DNA of 64,000 bases from Acidobacteriota bacterium (GCA_022711665.1 JAKLEN010000001.1:621179-685178), one strand, 5' to 3'. Positions 18,698 to 26,473 are shown, counted from the first letter of the stretch. Notes: generated from the letters alone by a model not told the origin. Translations and numbers: made by a program.

Positions 18698-20110
18698 ATG
18701 AAAAACGAGGACTTTCGGCGCGCCGGGCACCGGTTCGTGGACTGGATCGCCGACTATTTCGAGAATGTCGAGGATTATCCCGTCGTTTCGCGCCTGGAGC
18801 CGGGGGACGTCAAAAAGGCCATCCCCGCCGCGCCCCCCGTCCGGGGCGAGGACATGGAGGCCATCTTCCGGGATTTCCAGGATCTCATCCTGCCCGGCAT
18901 CACCCATTGGCAGCACCCCGGCTGGTTCGCCTATTTCCCGGCCAACAACAGTCCCGCTTCCGTCCTGGGCGAGCTGCTGACGGCCGGGATCGGCGCCCAA
19001 TGCATGTCCTGGCAGACCTCGCCGGCGGCGACCGAGCTGGAGGAAGTGGTCATGGACTGGCTGCGCCAGATGATCGGGCTCCCGGCCGGCTTCTCGGGGG
19101 TCATCCAGGATACCGCCTCGACCTCGACCCTTTGCGCCGTGCTCTCGGCCCGGGAGAAGGCCTCGGGCTACGGCGTGAACGAGACCGGCCTGATGCCGGC
19201 CCTGACGGCCTATGCCTCAGAGGAAGTCCACTCGAGCGCCGATAAGGCCATCCGGATCGCCGGGATCGGCATGAGGAACTTCCGCCGCCTGCCGGCCGAC
19301 GACCGGTTCGCCCTCGTTCCCGGGAAGCTCGAGGAGGCCCTGGTCCGGGACAAGGAGGCCGGGCTCGTCCCGGCCTTCGTCATGGCCACGGTGGGCACGA
19401 CGTCGTCGGGGGCCATCGATCCGCTGCGGGCCGTCGGCGAGATCTGCCGCCGGCACGGCGTCTGGTTCCACGTCGACGCCGCCTGGGCCGGGACCGCCGC
19501 CCTGCTGCCCGAGAAGCGCTGGATCCTCGACGGCGCCGAGACCGCCGATTCGCTGGTTTTCAACCCGCACAAGTGGATGGCCACCAATTTCGACTGCTCG
19601 GCCTATTTCGTGCGCGACCCGGCGGCCCTCGTCCGGACCTTCGAGATCCATCCCGAGTATCTCAAGACGGGCGTCGACGCCAAGGTCAAGAATTACCGCG
19701 ACTGGGGCATCCAGCTGGGCCGCCGCTTCCGGGCCCTCAAGCTCTGGTTCGTCGTCCGCAGCTACGGCGTCGAGGGCCTCCAGGCCCTGGTCCGCGAGCA
19801 TATCCGGCTGGCCGGACTGTTCAGGGACCGGGTCGAGGCCGACCGCCGCTTCGAGCTCCTGGCCCCGGTCGACCTCGGGCTGGTCTGCTTCCGGCTGAAC
19901 GACGGCCGCGACGAGACCGCCCTGAACGAGCTCAACCGCCGCTTCCTGGCCGCCGTCAACGCCGGCGGCACGATCTTCCTGACCCAGACGACGCTCCGGG
20001 GCCGCTTCACGCTGCGGTTCGTCGTCGGCGCCCGGACGACGGAGGAGCGGCACGTTCGGGCCGCCTGGGACGTCATCGCGGCGGCCGCCGGGGAGGCCCT
20101 GAAGGGCTGA
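18698..20110 (+). CDS. Pyridoxal-phosphate-dependent aromatic-L-amino-acid decarboxylase family protein
   Basis: The 470-residue cytoplasmic enzyme belongs to the group II decarboxylases. It has the conserved opening RFVDWIADYFENVEDYPV, the substrate-side HWQHPGWFAYFPANNSPAS (about 68-86), the cofactor Asp/Ala pair in FHVDAAWAG (about 260), and the Schiff-base Lys in FNPHKWM (about 290). Length matches plant and animal aromatic amino acid decarboxylases of about 480 residues. It probably makes tryptamine, tyramine or phenethylamine from the amino acid. The ATG at 18698 has GAGGAG 7 nt upstream; the open frame upstream lacks family sequence. The exact substrate cannot be read from motifs. No transporter partner is adjacent. 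Confidence 0.92.
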   Translation: MKNEDFRRAGHRFVDWIADYFENVEDYPVVSRLEPGDVKKAIPAAPPVRGEDMEAIFRDFQDLILPGITHWQHPGWFAYFPANNSPASVLGELLTAGIGAQCMSWQTSPAATELEEVVMDWLRQMIGLPAGFSGVIQDTASTSTLCAVLSAREKASGYGVNETGLMPALTAYASEEVHSSADKAIRIAGIGMRNFRRLPADDRFALVPGKLEEALVRDKEAGLVPAFVMATVGTTSSGAIDPLRAVGEICRRHGVWFHVDAAWAGTAALLPEKRWILDGAETADSLVFNPHKWMATNFDCSAYFVRDPAALVRTFEIHPEYLKTGVDAKVKNYRDWGIQLGRRFRALKLWFVVRSYGVEGLQALVREHIRLAGLFRDRVEADRRFELLAPVDLGLVCFRLNDGRDETALNELNRRFLAAVNAGGTIFLTQTTLRGRFTLRFVVGARTTEERHVRAAWDVIAAAAGEALKG

Positions 20111-20118
20111 CGGCCGGT

Positions 20119-20586
20119 CTATCGCGCGGCCGGGCGGCGCCGGCCTATCCAGCCGGTGCGGATGCGCGACTTCCTATCGCGGGCGGTGTACGGCTTGATG
20201 TCGAGGACGGGCGTTCCGTCGATGAGATCCAGGCCCGAGACGTCCAGCCTCCGGCCGCTCCGGCCGAGGAGCCGGAGCACGCTCATCCCCAGGGGGTTGG
20301 GGCGGTGGGGCGAACGGCTGGCGAAGACCCCGCGCGGCTCCGCCTGGCCGGGCGGCAGGACCTTGAGCTTGGCCGCCCCGGCCTTGTGGAACTGGAACAG
20401 GACGATGATGTGGGAGAAGCCCTCCAGACCATCGAGGCCGGGCGCGAACCGGCGCTGGATCTCGATCGTCCCCCGCGACCGCCCGAAGAATCCGGGCGGC
20501 GCGAAGGCCGGCGGCGGCAGGTCGGACGGCTCCTTCCAGGGCGAATGGACGACGCCGATCGGCCGCAGCCGGAGGCCGGGGCTCAC
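20119..20586 (-). CDS. trmO: tRNA (N6-threonylcarbamoyladenosine37-N6)-methyltransferase TrmO/TsaA-like
   Basis: The 155-residue protein opens LRLRPIGVVHSPWKEP and carries SRSPHRPNPLGMSVLRL, the signature of the TsaA/TrmO family, an SAM-dependent tRNA methyltransferase with a beta-barrel fold. I chose the GTG at 20586, which overlaps the ilvE stop (GTGA) and gives a normal N-terminus; a GTG at 20607 is also open but overlaps ilvE further. Translation is probably coupled to ilvE. It ends 8 nt from the convergent decarboxylase gene. Some homologues are called UPF0066. Another t6A37 modifier, MtaB, is encoded at 44.4 kb. Confidence 0.88.
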   Translation of the reverse strand: MSPGLRLRPIGVVHSPWKEPSDLPPPAFAPPGFFGRSRGTIEIQRRFAPGLDGLEGFSHIIVLFQFHKAGAAKLKVLPPGQAEPRGVFASRSPHRPNPLGMSVLRLLGRSGRRLDVSGLDLIDGTPVLDIKPYTARDRKSRIRTGWIGRRRPAAR

Positions 20587-21548
20587 TTCCCGACGTAGGT
20601 CAGCCACTTCTCGAATTGCGGCAGCCGGCCGCTGACCGCGTCGGCGAAAGCCTTGATCATCCGCTGGGCGACCGGGCCCGGCTTGCCGCTGCCGATCGTA
20701 TGGGCGACCCGCGCCCCGGCCGGATCGGAGCCGTCGGTGACGGAGACGATGGGGATGACCTCCACGGCCGTGCCGGAGTAGAAGGCCTCGTCGGCGCCGA
20801 ACAGGTCTTCCTTGGTGATCCGGCCGACGACGGTCTTGTAGCCCAGATGCTGTCCCAGCTCGAGGAGGCTGGTCCGGGTGATGCCTTCGAGGGCCGACTC
20901 GGTCCGGCCGTTGGTCACGAGCGTCCCGTCCTTGACGATGAAGACGTTCTGGCCCGGCCCTTCGGCTATCCGGCCCTCCATGTTCAGGAAGATGGCCTCG
21001 TCAAAGCCCTGTTCGCGGGCCTCCAGGCCGGCGATCGTCGACTGGACGTAGGTGCCGCCGAGCTTGGCCGCCATGTTGAATTGGGTGTGATGGATCCGCC
21101 GCGTCGGCAGGATGAAGGCCCGGACGCCGGAGGCGGCGTTCTCGCCGAGATAAGCCGCCCACTCCCAGGCGCTGATGGCCAGCTCGACCGGGCAGGCCTT
21201 GGGCACCATGCCCAGGTTGCCGTAGGAGTAGAAGTAGAGGGGGCGGATGTAGCAGCTGTTGAGGCCGTTCGCGCGAACCGTTTCGCAGATGGCCTCGCTG
21301 ACCTGCTCCTTGGTGTAGGGGACGGCCATCTTGATCACGCCGGCCGAAAGGAAGAAGCGGTCGTTGTGTTCGGGCAGGCGGAAGACGGCCGGGCCCTTGG
21401 CCGTGGGATAGGCCCGGATGCCCTCGAAGACGCAGGTGCCGTAGTGGAGGGCGTGCATCATCGGATGGAAGCCGGCCTCCGACCAGTCATGGAATTTACC
21501 CTGGTACCAGTACTTCTTGGCTTTAGGGAAGTTGGTGTTGAGGAACAT
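20583..21548 (-). CDS. ilvE: Branched-chain amino acid aminotransferase
   Basis: The 321-residue class IV PLP aminotransferase interconverts valine, leucine and isoleucine with their 2-oxo acids. It contains HALHYGTCVFEGIRAY near residue 33, IRPLYFYSYGNLG near 107, and the phosphate-binding and C-terminal motifs EGPGQNVFIVKDG and LEGITRTS. Length fits IlvE (300-370). The ATG at 21548 follows AAGGAG at 6 nt. A promoter and a 7-bp inverted repeat lie upstream. D-amino-acid aminotransferase and aminodeoxychorismate lyase share the fold, but the EGIRAY and YIRPL motifs point to IlvE. Confidence 0.94.
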   Translation of the reverse strand: MFLNTNFPKAKKYWYQGKFHDWSEAGFHPMMHALHYGTCVFEGIRAYPTAKGPAVFRLPEHNDRFFLSAGVIKMAVPYTKEQVSEAICETVRANGLNSCYIRPLYFYSYGNLGMVPKACPVELAISAWEWAAYLGENAASGVRAFILPTRRIHHTQFNMAAKLGGTYVQSTIAGLEAREQGFDEAIFLNMEGRIAEGPGQNVFIVKDGTLVTNGRTESALEGITRTSLLELGQHLGYKTVVGRITKEDLFGADEAFYSGTAVEVIPIVSVTDGSDPAGARVAHTIGSGKPGPVAQRMIKAFADAVSGRLPQFEKWLTYVGK

Positions 21549-21658
21549 GGCGAACTCCTTTGCGGACTTGGACCCGGGTGATGGAAGGGACCATCGAAAG
21601 GGAAGGGCCGGCGGCCCTGATGATGATGAGCGTCAGTTTGAAGAAGGCACGACCTCGT

Positions 21659-21721
21659 CTAACGATGGGGGGTGGCCCGGGCCTTCGTTAGGATTAATGC
21701 TATCACAACCGGCCGGGTCAA
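21659..21721 (-). promoter_or_regulatory. ilvE promoter and start-site inverted repeat
   Basis: On the reverse strand TTGACC (21721-21716), a 17-nt spacer and ATTAAT (21698-21693) form a fair promoter. CTAACGA (21691-21685) and TCGTTAG (21665-21659) are an exact inverted repeat around the expected start site, enclosing GGCCCGGGCC. It may be an operator or an early RNA hairpin. Confidence 0.5.
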
Positions 21722-21743
21722 GTAAAGCCGGGAGGACGCCCGT

Positions 21744-22691
21744 TCAGGCCCGCCCGGCGGGGCCGCCGGCGTAATAAACCCGCCCCCCGTGGACCCGCTT
21801 CGTGATCCGGCGCCGGGCCAGCAGCCCGGCCAGGGTCCGGGCGACTTCGTCCCCGTCGCGACCCAGGGCCGCGGCGATATCGGCGGCCGTTTGGGGGCGC
21901 CGGCGAACGGTGGCCAGGACGGCCTTTTCGAGACCGCCGCCGGCCGGGGCCTGCTTCCTTTTGGCGAACGAAGCGACGACCTCCGCCCGGGGGCCGAGCC
22001 GGGTCCGGATGCGGGCCAGTGCGGCCGGGCCGAGCGGGGCGGCCCGGAGGTCGGCGGGCGGCCGGACGACGGTGTTGAGCTCGATGCGGTCCGGCCGGAT
22101 GCGGGCCACGGCCTTCTCGAGCGCCCGGATGGCGGCCGGCGAGTCGTTGACGCCCTTGATCAGCATGATCTCCAGGCGGATCTGGCCGCGGAACTCTTCG
22201 CGAAAGCGGGCCAGGCCGTCGATGATCCGCCGGTTGTCGAGGGAGGGATGAGGCCGGTTGACGCGGCGGAAGAGGGGCGCGGCGACGGCGTCGAGAGAAG
22301 GCACGACGACGTCGGCCGCCGCCAGGTCGCGGCGGACGTCCTTGCGGCTGAGCAACGCGCCGTTGGTCAGAACGACGACCGGCACCGGGGACATCTTCTT
22401 GATCGAGCGGATGAGCCGGCCGAGGTCCCGGCAGAGGGTCGGCTCGCCCGAGCCGGAGAACGTGACGGCGTCGATCCGCTGGCCCGAGGCCAGGGCCCGG
22501 CGGATCTGGGCCAGGATCTCCTCCGGCGGGAACCAGCGGCCGCGGCGCACCCGGGTCCGGCCGGTCGAGCCGAGCTGGCAATAGATGCAGTCGAGAGGGC
22601 AGGTCTTGAACGGGATGATGTCGACGCCCAGGGAAAAGCCCAGGCGCCGCGAGGCCACGGGGCCGTAGACATAGCTGCGCCCGGCTGGCAT
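21744..22691 (-). CDS. Radical SAM protein with C-terminal winged-helix-like domain
   Basis: The 315-residue protein has an iron-sulphur Cys motif CPLDCIYC near residue 27 (CxxxCxxC), the SAM-binding FSGSGEPTLC near 75, and a TIM-barrel core ending near 220. The C-terminal 80 residues (VLATVRRRPQTAADIAAALG and VARTLAGLLARRRI) resemble a winged helix. It matches the COG0731-type Fe-S oxidoreductases, whose substrates are mostly unknown. The ATG at 22691 overlaps the stop of the small Cys-rich gene (TGATG), so the two are coupled. The longer upstream open frame is a shadow of that gene. Confidence 0.88.
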   Translation of the reverse strand: MPAGRSYVYGPVASRRLGFSLGVDIIPFKTCPLDCIYCQLGSTGRTRVRRGRWFPPEEILAQIRRALASGQRIDAVTFSGSGEPTLCRDLGRLIRSIKKMSPVPVVVLTNGALLSRKDVRRDLAAADVVVPSLDAVAAPLFRRVNRPHPSLDNRRIIDGLARFREEFRGQIRLEIMLIKGVNDSPAAIRALEKAVARIRPDRIELNTVVRPPADLRAAPLGPAALARIRTRLGPRAEVVASFAKRKQAPAGGGLEKAVLATVRRRPQTAADIAAALGRDGDEVARTLAGLLARRRITKRVHGGRVYYAGGPAGRA

Positions 22692-22894
22692 CAGGCCTGG
22701 TCCTTGTAGATCTCGACGAAGCGCCGCAGGGACCGGTCGAAGGTCCGCTCGACGTCGCCGGGGAAGAGGCAGGCCGGCAGCTCCCGGTTCCGCCAATGAT
22801 AGGCCAGACAGTCGCAGCAGACGCCCTTCCGGCCGCACGGCTCGTAGGTGCAGCTGCAGCGGGCCGCGTTCTTCGCGCTCTTGCATTCGCTCAT
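22691..22894 (-). CDS. Small cysteine-rich protein (DUF6485-like)
   Basis: This 67-residue protein has eight Cys in the pattern CKSAKNAARCSCTYEPC, CCDC and a lone Cys in LPACLFP, which suggests a metal or iron-sulphur site. The C-terminal VERTFDRSLRRFVEIYK looks helical. I recall a similar layout for DUF6485, but this was not checked. AGAGG precedes the ATG. It is translationally coupled to the downstream radical SAM gene, so it may be a partner, for example in cluster delivery. Confidence 0.72.
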   Translation of the reverse strand: MSECKSAKNAARCSCTYEPCGRKGVCCDCLAYHWRNRELPACLFPGDVERTFDRSLRRFVEIYKDQA

Positions 22895-22928
22895 GCGGGG
22901 CCTCTTTATAAAGGAAGTCGCTTCTTTA

Positions 22929-22950
22929 TTATAGGGATTCGTCCCTATAA
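22929..22950. promoter_or_regulatory. UUCG-capped inverted repeat upstream of the Cys-rich gene
   Basis: TTATAGGGA and TCCCTATAA enclose the loop TTCG, an exact 9-bp stem. Each arm contains a TATAAT-like -10 box, one per strand. It sits 35 nt upstream of the reverse-strand gene and may be an operator overlapping its promoter. Confidence 0.6.
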
Positions 22951-23002
22951 TGAAAGAATCTTCCCGCCCTATATCCGAATGCCGTTCTCGTAGGAGTGGC
23001 GT

Positions 23003-23143
23003 CCGGCAGGGAGCGGAGTCCTCGAAGCGACCATTATAAACATGGCGGAGCGTCTTGGAGCCATGCTTCTGGAAAATATCCGAATAGGGATCTTGTCAGA
23101 TATTAAGCAGAATCGTGGTTTCGAGCACTCAGCCGTGATTCTG
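23003..23143 (+). repeat. Dispersed intergenic repeat, copy B
   Basis: Second copy of the element at 18188-18322, in the same orientation. It keeps the CATGGC/GCCATG hairpin and the later CAGAATC...CCGTGATTCTG pair, here with an extra 7 nt. It lies upstream of queF. Confidence 0.75.
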
Positions 23144-23210
23144 CGATCGTGTGCCGTCGTAGATCAAGCACGAGCGGATGAGGCCGCGGAAAGAAGGGGT
23201 TGAGGGGTAT

Positions 23211-23334
23211 CGCGGAGGGAGCATAAAGCGGTGATCTAACCGGCATCGGGCCGGAGACGGACACGTCGGCTCCGGACCGGGACGGCGTGAAGGATCACCG
23301 CAGCGAACGGAGTGATCCCCGAGACCCCTCCGCG
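23211..23334 (+). other. Nested complementary segments upstream of queF; candidate structured RNA
   Basis: CGCGGAGGG (23211-23219) is complementary to CCCTCCGCG (23326-23334). Inside, GCGGTGATC (23228-23236) is complementary to GATCACCGC (23293-23301), and CCGGAG to CTCCGG (23251-23256, 23270-23275). GGATCAC (23292-23298) can instead pair with GTGATCC (23312-23318), giving two exclusive folds. It matches no riboswitch I know. With repeat B and the hairpin at 22929 it fills the 527-nt gap between 22894 and 23422. Confidence 0.45.
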
Positions 23335-23362
23335 GCCGGCCGCGCCGGCGGAGTAACTTATC

Positions 23363-23391
23363 TTGTCCGCCCCGGCGGATTCGTGTATCAT
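23363..23391 (+). promoter_or_regulatory. Putative queF promoter
   Basis: TTGTCC (23363-23368), a 17-nt spacer and TATCAT (23386-23391) lie about 30 nt before the queF start codon. Confidence 0.55.
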
Positions 23392-23421
23392 AGGCGCCTT
23401 CAAGGAGTTAGTGAGGAACCC

Positions 23422-23820
23422 ATGCCCGGATACACCGACCGCGAGGCCCAGGCCGGTCTCGACGCCAAGCTGCCGCCGATCGAGACCTTCGCCAACCAGT
23501 TCCCGGACTACGAGATCGTCATCGAGTTCCCCGAGTTCACCTCGGTCTGCCCGAAGACGGGCCTGCCGGATTTCGGCACCCTGTCCCTGCGCTACGTCCC
23601 CGTCGCCCGGGTCCTGGAGCTCAAGTCCCTCAAGGAGTACTTCCTGGCCTATCGCAACCTGGGCATCTTCTACGAGAACGTCGTCAACCGCGTCCTCGAG
23701 GACGTCGTGCGCGCCTGCAAGCCCGCCAGCGCCGTCGTCCGGGGCGAATTCAATCCCCGCGGCGGGCTGACCTCGGTCGTCGAGGCCCGCTATCCGCGGC
23801 CCCGGCGGCGGCGCTCCTGA
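23422..23820 (+). CDS. queF: NADPH-dependent 7-cyano-7-deazaguanine reductase QueF
   Basis: The 132-residue enzyme reduces preQ0 to preQ1 in queuosine synthesis. The catalytic Cys lies in FTSVCPKTGLPDFGTL near residue 40, with the T-fold core following (LELKSLKEYFLAYRN). This is the short, single-domain QueF type. The ATG at 23422 has AAGGAG and GAGG upstream and matches the family start; the open frame runs further upstream but covers the promoter and repeat region. queE, queD and queC lie on the opposite strand 1-2.6 kb away, so the pathway from GTP to preQ1 is nearly complete here (queuosine folE is not seen). Confidence 0.95.
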   Translation: MPGYTDREAQAGLDAKLPPIETFANQFPDYEIVIEFPEFTSVCPKTGLPDFGTLSLRYVPVARVLELKSLKEYFLAYRNLGIFYENVVNRVLEDVVRACKPASAVVRGEFNPRGGLTSVVEARYPRPRRRRS

Positions 23821-23876
23821 CGGGCCGGCCCGCCCCGCGCCGGGTCCAGATCCCCGAAGGCCCCCCGAAGAAAACC

Positions 23877-24851
23877 ATGATCCGAGCGACCAACGGCTCC
23901 CGCATGGGTCGGACCGACCTGCTGATGCTGTTGGTCGTCCTGCTCTGGGCCGTCAACGTATCGGTCATCAAGATCGGCCTGCGGTCGCTCTCGCCCCATG
24001 CCTTCAACGCCGCCCGGCTGGCCCTGGCCGCGCTGGCCTATGGGGTCGTCCTGGCCGTCCGGCCGGGCCCTCCCCGGACGGCCCGCCGCGGCGACGGCTG
24101 GAAGGCCGCCGCCCTGGGCCTCCTGGGGATCACGTTCTACCAGGTCTTCTTCATCCGGGGCATCAGCCTGATGACGGCCTCGACCGCCTCGATCGTCATG
24201 GGCACGAGCCCCATCTTCATCGCCGTGCTGGCCACACTCGTCGGCGAGGAGCGGATCCCGCCGGCGGGCTGGGCCGGCATCGTCATCTCCTTCGCCGGCT
24301 TCATGCTCGTCGTGGCCGGGGAGAACGGCGGGCTGACCTTCACCTGGGCGGCCTGGCGCGGCGCGATCATGATCCTGCTGGCCAACGTCTGCTGGGCCGG
24401 CTACACGGTCTTTTCCCGGCCGGTCCTCGAACGGATCCCGGCCTTCCGCCTGGCCGGCCAGGGCGCCATCGTCGGCACGGCCGTCTACCTGCCGTTCGCG
24501 GCCCGGGACCTGGCCCGGGTCGAATGGTCACGCATCCCCTGGACGGCTTGGGCGGCCGTCGGCTACGCCGGCCTTATCGCCATCTTCCTCTGCTTCGCGC
24601 TCTGGTATCAGTCGGTCCAGGCGGTCGGCAGCGCCAAGACCGGCATCTACAGCAACCTCTCGCCCATCCTGACGATCTTCTTCGCCGGCCTCCTGCTGGG
24701 GGAGCGCCTGGCCGCCATCCAGGCCGTCGGCGCCGCGGTCACCCTGGCCGGCGTCTATCTCACCCGGTCGGGCTACCGGTTCTTCGAGCGGACGCGGGTT
24801 GCGGAAGCCGGGGCGGCCGGCGGCCGCGGGACCGGTCAGCGAAACCCGTAG
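23877..24851 (+). CDS. EamA/DMT-family transporter
   Basis: The 324-residue inner-membrane protein has about ten hydrophobic segments in two EamA halves, beginning LLMLLVVLLWAVNVSVIKIG and with WAGIVISFAGFMLVVAG closing the first half. DMT proteins export amino acids or metabolites, or import nucleotide sugars. It starts 56 nt after queF on the same strand and is probably co-transcribed; some DMT carriers may move queuosine precursors, but nothing in the sequence shows that. The start at 23877 has only a weak ribosome site; Met10 is an alternative. Its 3' end overlaps queE by 16 bp on opposite strands. Confidence 0.88.
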   Translation: MIRATNGSRMGRTDLLMLLVVLLWAVNVSVIKIGLRSLSPHAFNAARLALAALAYGVVLAVRPGPPRTARRGDGWKAAALGLLGITFYQVFFIRGISLMTASTASIVMGTSPIFIAVLATLVGEERIPPAGWAGIVISFAGFMLVVAGENGGLTFTWAAWRGAIMILLANVCWAGYTVFSRPVLERIPAFRLAGQGAIVGTAVYLPFAARDLARVEWSRIPWTAWAAVGYAGLIAIFLCFALWYQSVQAVGSAKTGIYSNLSPILTIFFAGLLLGERLAAIQAVGAAVTLAGVYLTRSGYRFFERTRVAEAGAAGGRGTGQRNP

Positions 24852-25465
24852 ATCTTGTGGAGCTGGAGAGAGAGGCGGATCCCCTCGAGGCCGGCGCGGC
24901 TGGCGTTTTCGAGCAGGCGAGCGGCCTTCCTCATGCTCCAGGCGGCGTTGGATTCGGGCTGGAGGATGACGGGCGTCGTCTCCGGGAAAGCGGCCCGCAC
25001 GGTCCGGACGTCGTCGAGGCGGAGGGTCCGGCAGACGACCAGCTTGACCTCGCGGGCCTTCGCCCGGAATCCAGGGTGGACGGCGAAGCCGGGCGGCTTG
25101 GGCGAGACCGAGTGCCAGTCGGCGCCGGGGTCGGGGGGGAAGGTGCCGTTCGTTTCGATCTGGACCCGGAAGCCCTCGGCGCGGAGGCGACGGACGAGCG
25201 GCCGGACGTCCTGGGCCAGGGGTTCGCCGCCGGTCAGGCAAACCCAGGCCGCGGGATAGCCCTGGCGCCGGCGCTCGACCTCGGCCGCGATGGCCTCGAT
25301 GGACATCTCGCGGCCGCCGCGCCAGGCCTTCTTGGTATCGCAGAAGCCGCAGCGGAGGTTGCAGCCGGCCAGGCGGACGAAGATGGTCGGCTCACCCTGG
25401 CGCAGGCCCTCGCCCTGGGCCGAAGCGAAGATCTCAATCGTCTTCAGCGTAGGTGGCCGACGCAT
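24836..25465 (-). CDS. queE: 7-carboxy-7-deazaguanine synthase QueE
   Basis: The 209-residue radical SAM enzyme turns 6-carboxy-tetrahydropterin into 7-carboxy-7-deazaguanine. It has IFASAQGEGLRQGEPTIFVR, the cluster motif CNLRCGFC (CxxxCxxC) near residue 35, and CLTGGEPLAQ near 75. The ATG at 25465 lies inside queD (32-bp overlap) with GAGG immediately before it, so the true start could be slightly downstream at a non-ATG codon. It is the last gene of the queC-queD-queE operon. Substrate and product link it directly to QueD before and QueC after it in the pathway. Confidence 0.94.
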   Translation of the reverse strand: MRRPPTLKTIEIFASAQGEGLRQGEPTIFVRLAGCNLRCGFCDTKKAWRGGREMSIEAIAAEVERRRQGYPAAWVCLTGGEPLAQDVRPLVRRLRAEGFRVQIETNGTFPPDPGADWHSVSPKPPGFAVHPGFRAKAREVKLVVCRTLRLDDVRTVRAAFPETTPVILQPESNAAWSMRKAARLLENASRAGLEGIRLSLQLHKIYGFR

Positions 25466-25781
25466 CCTCGGACTCCCAGACGGTCACGGACTCGACCGGG
25501 TACTTGGCCTTGAGCGCGCCGTAAAGGTGGCGGGCCAGGTTCTCGGCCGAGGGATTGAAGGGGAAGACGTCGTTGAGCAGGGCGTGATCGGGCAGCGCGG
25601 CGGCCAGGTCCCTCTTGATCTCGGTGAAATCGTAGCCCAGGCCGGCGCGGTCGAGCTCGCGGACGGCGACGGCGACCTCGACCTGGAAGGTGTGGCCGTG
25701 GAGCTTCTCGCACTTGCCTTTGTATTCCCTGAGAAAATGGGCGGCCGAGAACTTGTCCCGGACCTTGAGCGTCCAGCTCAT
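25434..25781 (-). CDS. queD: 6-carboxy-5,6,7,8-tetrahydropterin synthase QueD
   Basis: The 115-residue T-fold enzyme converts dihydroneopterin triphosphate to 6-carboxy-tetrahydropterin. Zinc ligands are visible as His in FSAAHFLREY and in EKLHGHTFQVEV; the catalytic Cys is in KGKCEKLHG; a conserved NPSAENLARHLY and a terminal WESEDASATY follow. Length fits the family (115-140). The ATG at 25781 overlaps the queC stop (ATGA), indicating coupled translation. No eukaryotic-type PTPS features suggest tetrahydrobiopterin synthesis instead. Confidence 0.95.
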   Translation of the reverse strand: MSWTLKVRDKFSAAHFLREYKGKCEKLHGHTFQVEVAVAVRELDRAGLGYDFTEIKRDLAAALPDHALLNDVFPFNPSAENLARHLYGALKAKYPVESVTVWESEDASATYAEDD

Positions 25782-26473
25782 GGGGTACCTTCCTTTCGCA
25801 GGCGGGCCAGGAGCGGGTCCTGGCGGCCGACGGCCTTCCAGGCCCGGGCACGGAAGCGGCACGACGAGCAGACGCCGCAGGGGCGCTCCGCGCCGGCGTA
25901 GCAGGAGACCGAATAGGAATAATCGGCGCCGAGGCGAAGCCCCAGGCGGATGATGTCCGTCTTGCCCAGCCCCAGGAGCGGCGCGACGATCCGGGGCCGC
26001 GGCCCGCCGAACGCGGCCCTGGTGCCGGCCCGGACGGCCCGCTCCATGGCCCGGACGAAATCGCCGGTCGTGTCGGGGTAGTCCGGGGAATCCTCGACGT
26101 GGAAGCCGCAGACGAGATCGCGGACGCCGCGGGCCTCGGCCCAGGCGGCGGCCAGCGCCAGGAAGATGCCGTTGCGGAAGGGGACGTAGGTCGCCGGCGG
26201 ACCGGCCGGCGCCGAGGGCCGGCGGGGCGGGCGGGGCAGGGGGATGCGGCGATCGGTCAAGGCCGAGCCGCCGATCGGCCGCAGGTCGACCTTGAGGATC
26301 GTCTGGGGGACGCCCAGCCGGCGGGCCGTCTTCCGGGCCATGGCGATCTCGACCCGATGGCGCTGGCCGTAATCGAAGGTCAGGGCCCGGACGTCGTCGT
26401 ACCGGGAGCGGGCCCAAGCCAGCGCGGTCGTGGAATCCAGCCCGCCGGAAAACAGGACCACGCAGGACTTCAT
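25778..26473 (-). CDS. queC: 7-cyano-7-deazaguanine synthase QueC
   Basis: The 231-residue ATP-dependent enzyme makes preQ0 from 7-carboxy-7-deazaguanine and ammonia. The PP-loop SGGLDSTTAL begins at residue 9, FDYGQRHRVE follows, and the C-terminal zinc site CYAGAERPCGVCSSC is complete. The ATG at 26473 has AGAGGG 9 nt upstream; the frame is open beyond it but loses family features. It heads the queC-queD-queE operon, whose promoter must lie in the gap shared with the forward gene at 26634. Confidence 0.96.
   Translation of the reverse strand: MKSCVVLFSGGLDSTTALAWARSRYDDVRALTFDYGQRHRVEIAMARKTARRLGVPQTILKVDLRPIGGSALTDRRIPLPRPPRRPSAPAGPPATYVPFRNGIFLALAAAWAEARGVRDLVCGFHVEDSPDYPDTTGDFVRAMERAVRAGTRAAFGGPRPRIVAPLLGLGKTDIIRLGLRLGADYSYSVSCYAGAERPCGVCSSCRFRARAWKAVGRQDPLLARLRKEGTP

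Noticed and set aside
21660..21710. Possible ilvE leader peptide reading MIALILTKARATPHR followed by a hairpin, as in branched-chain attenuation
   Set aside because: Its GTG lies inside the predicted promoter, no ribosome site precedes it, and no T-run follows the hairpin.
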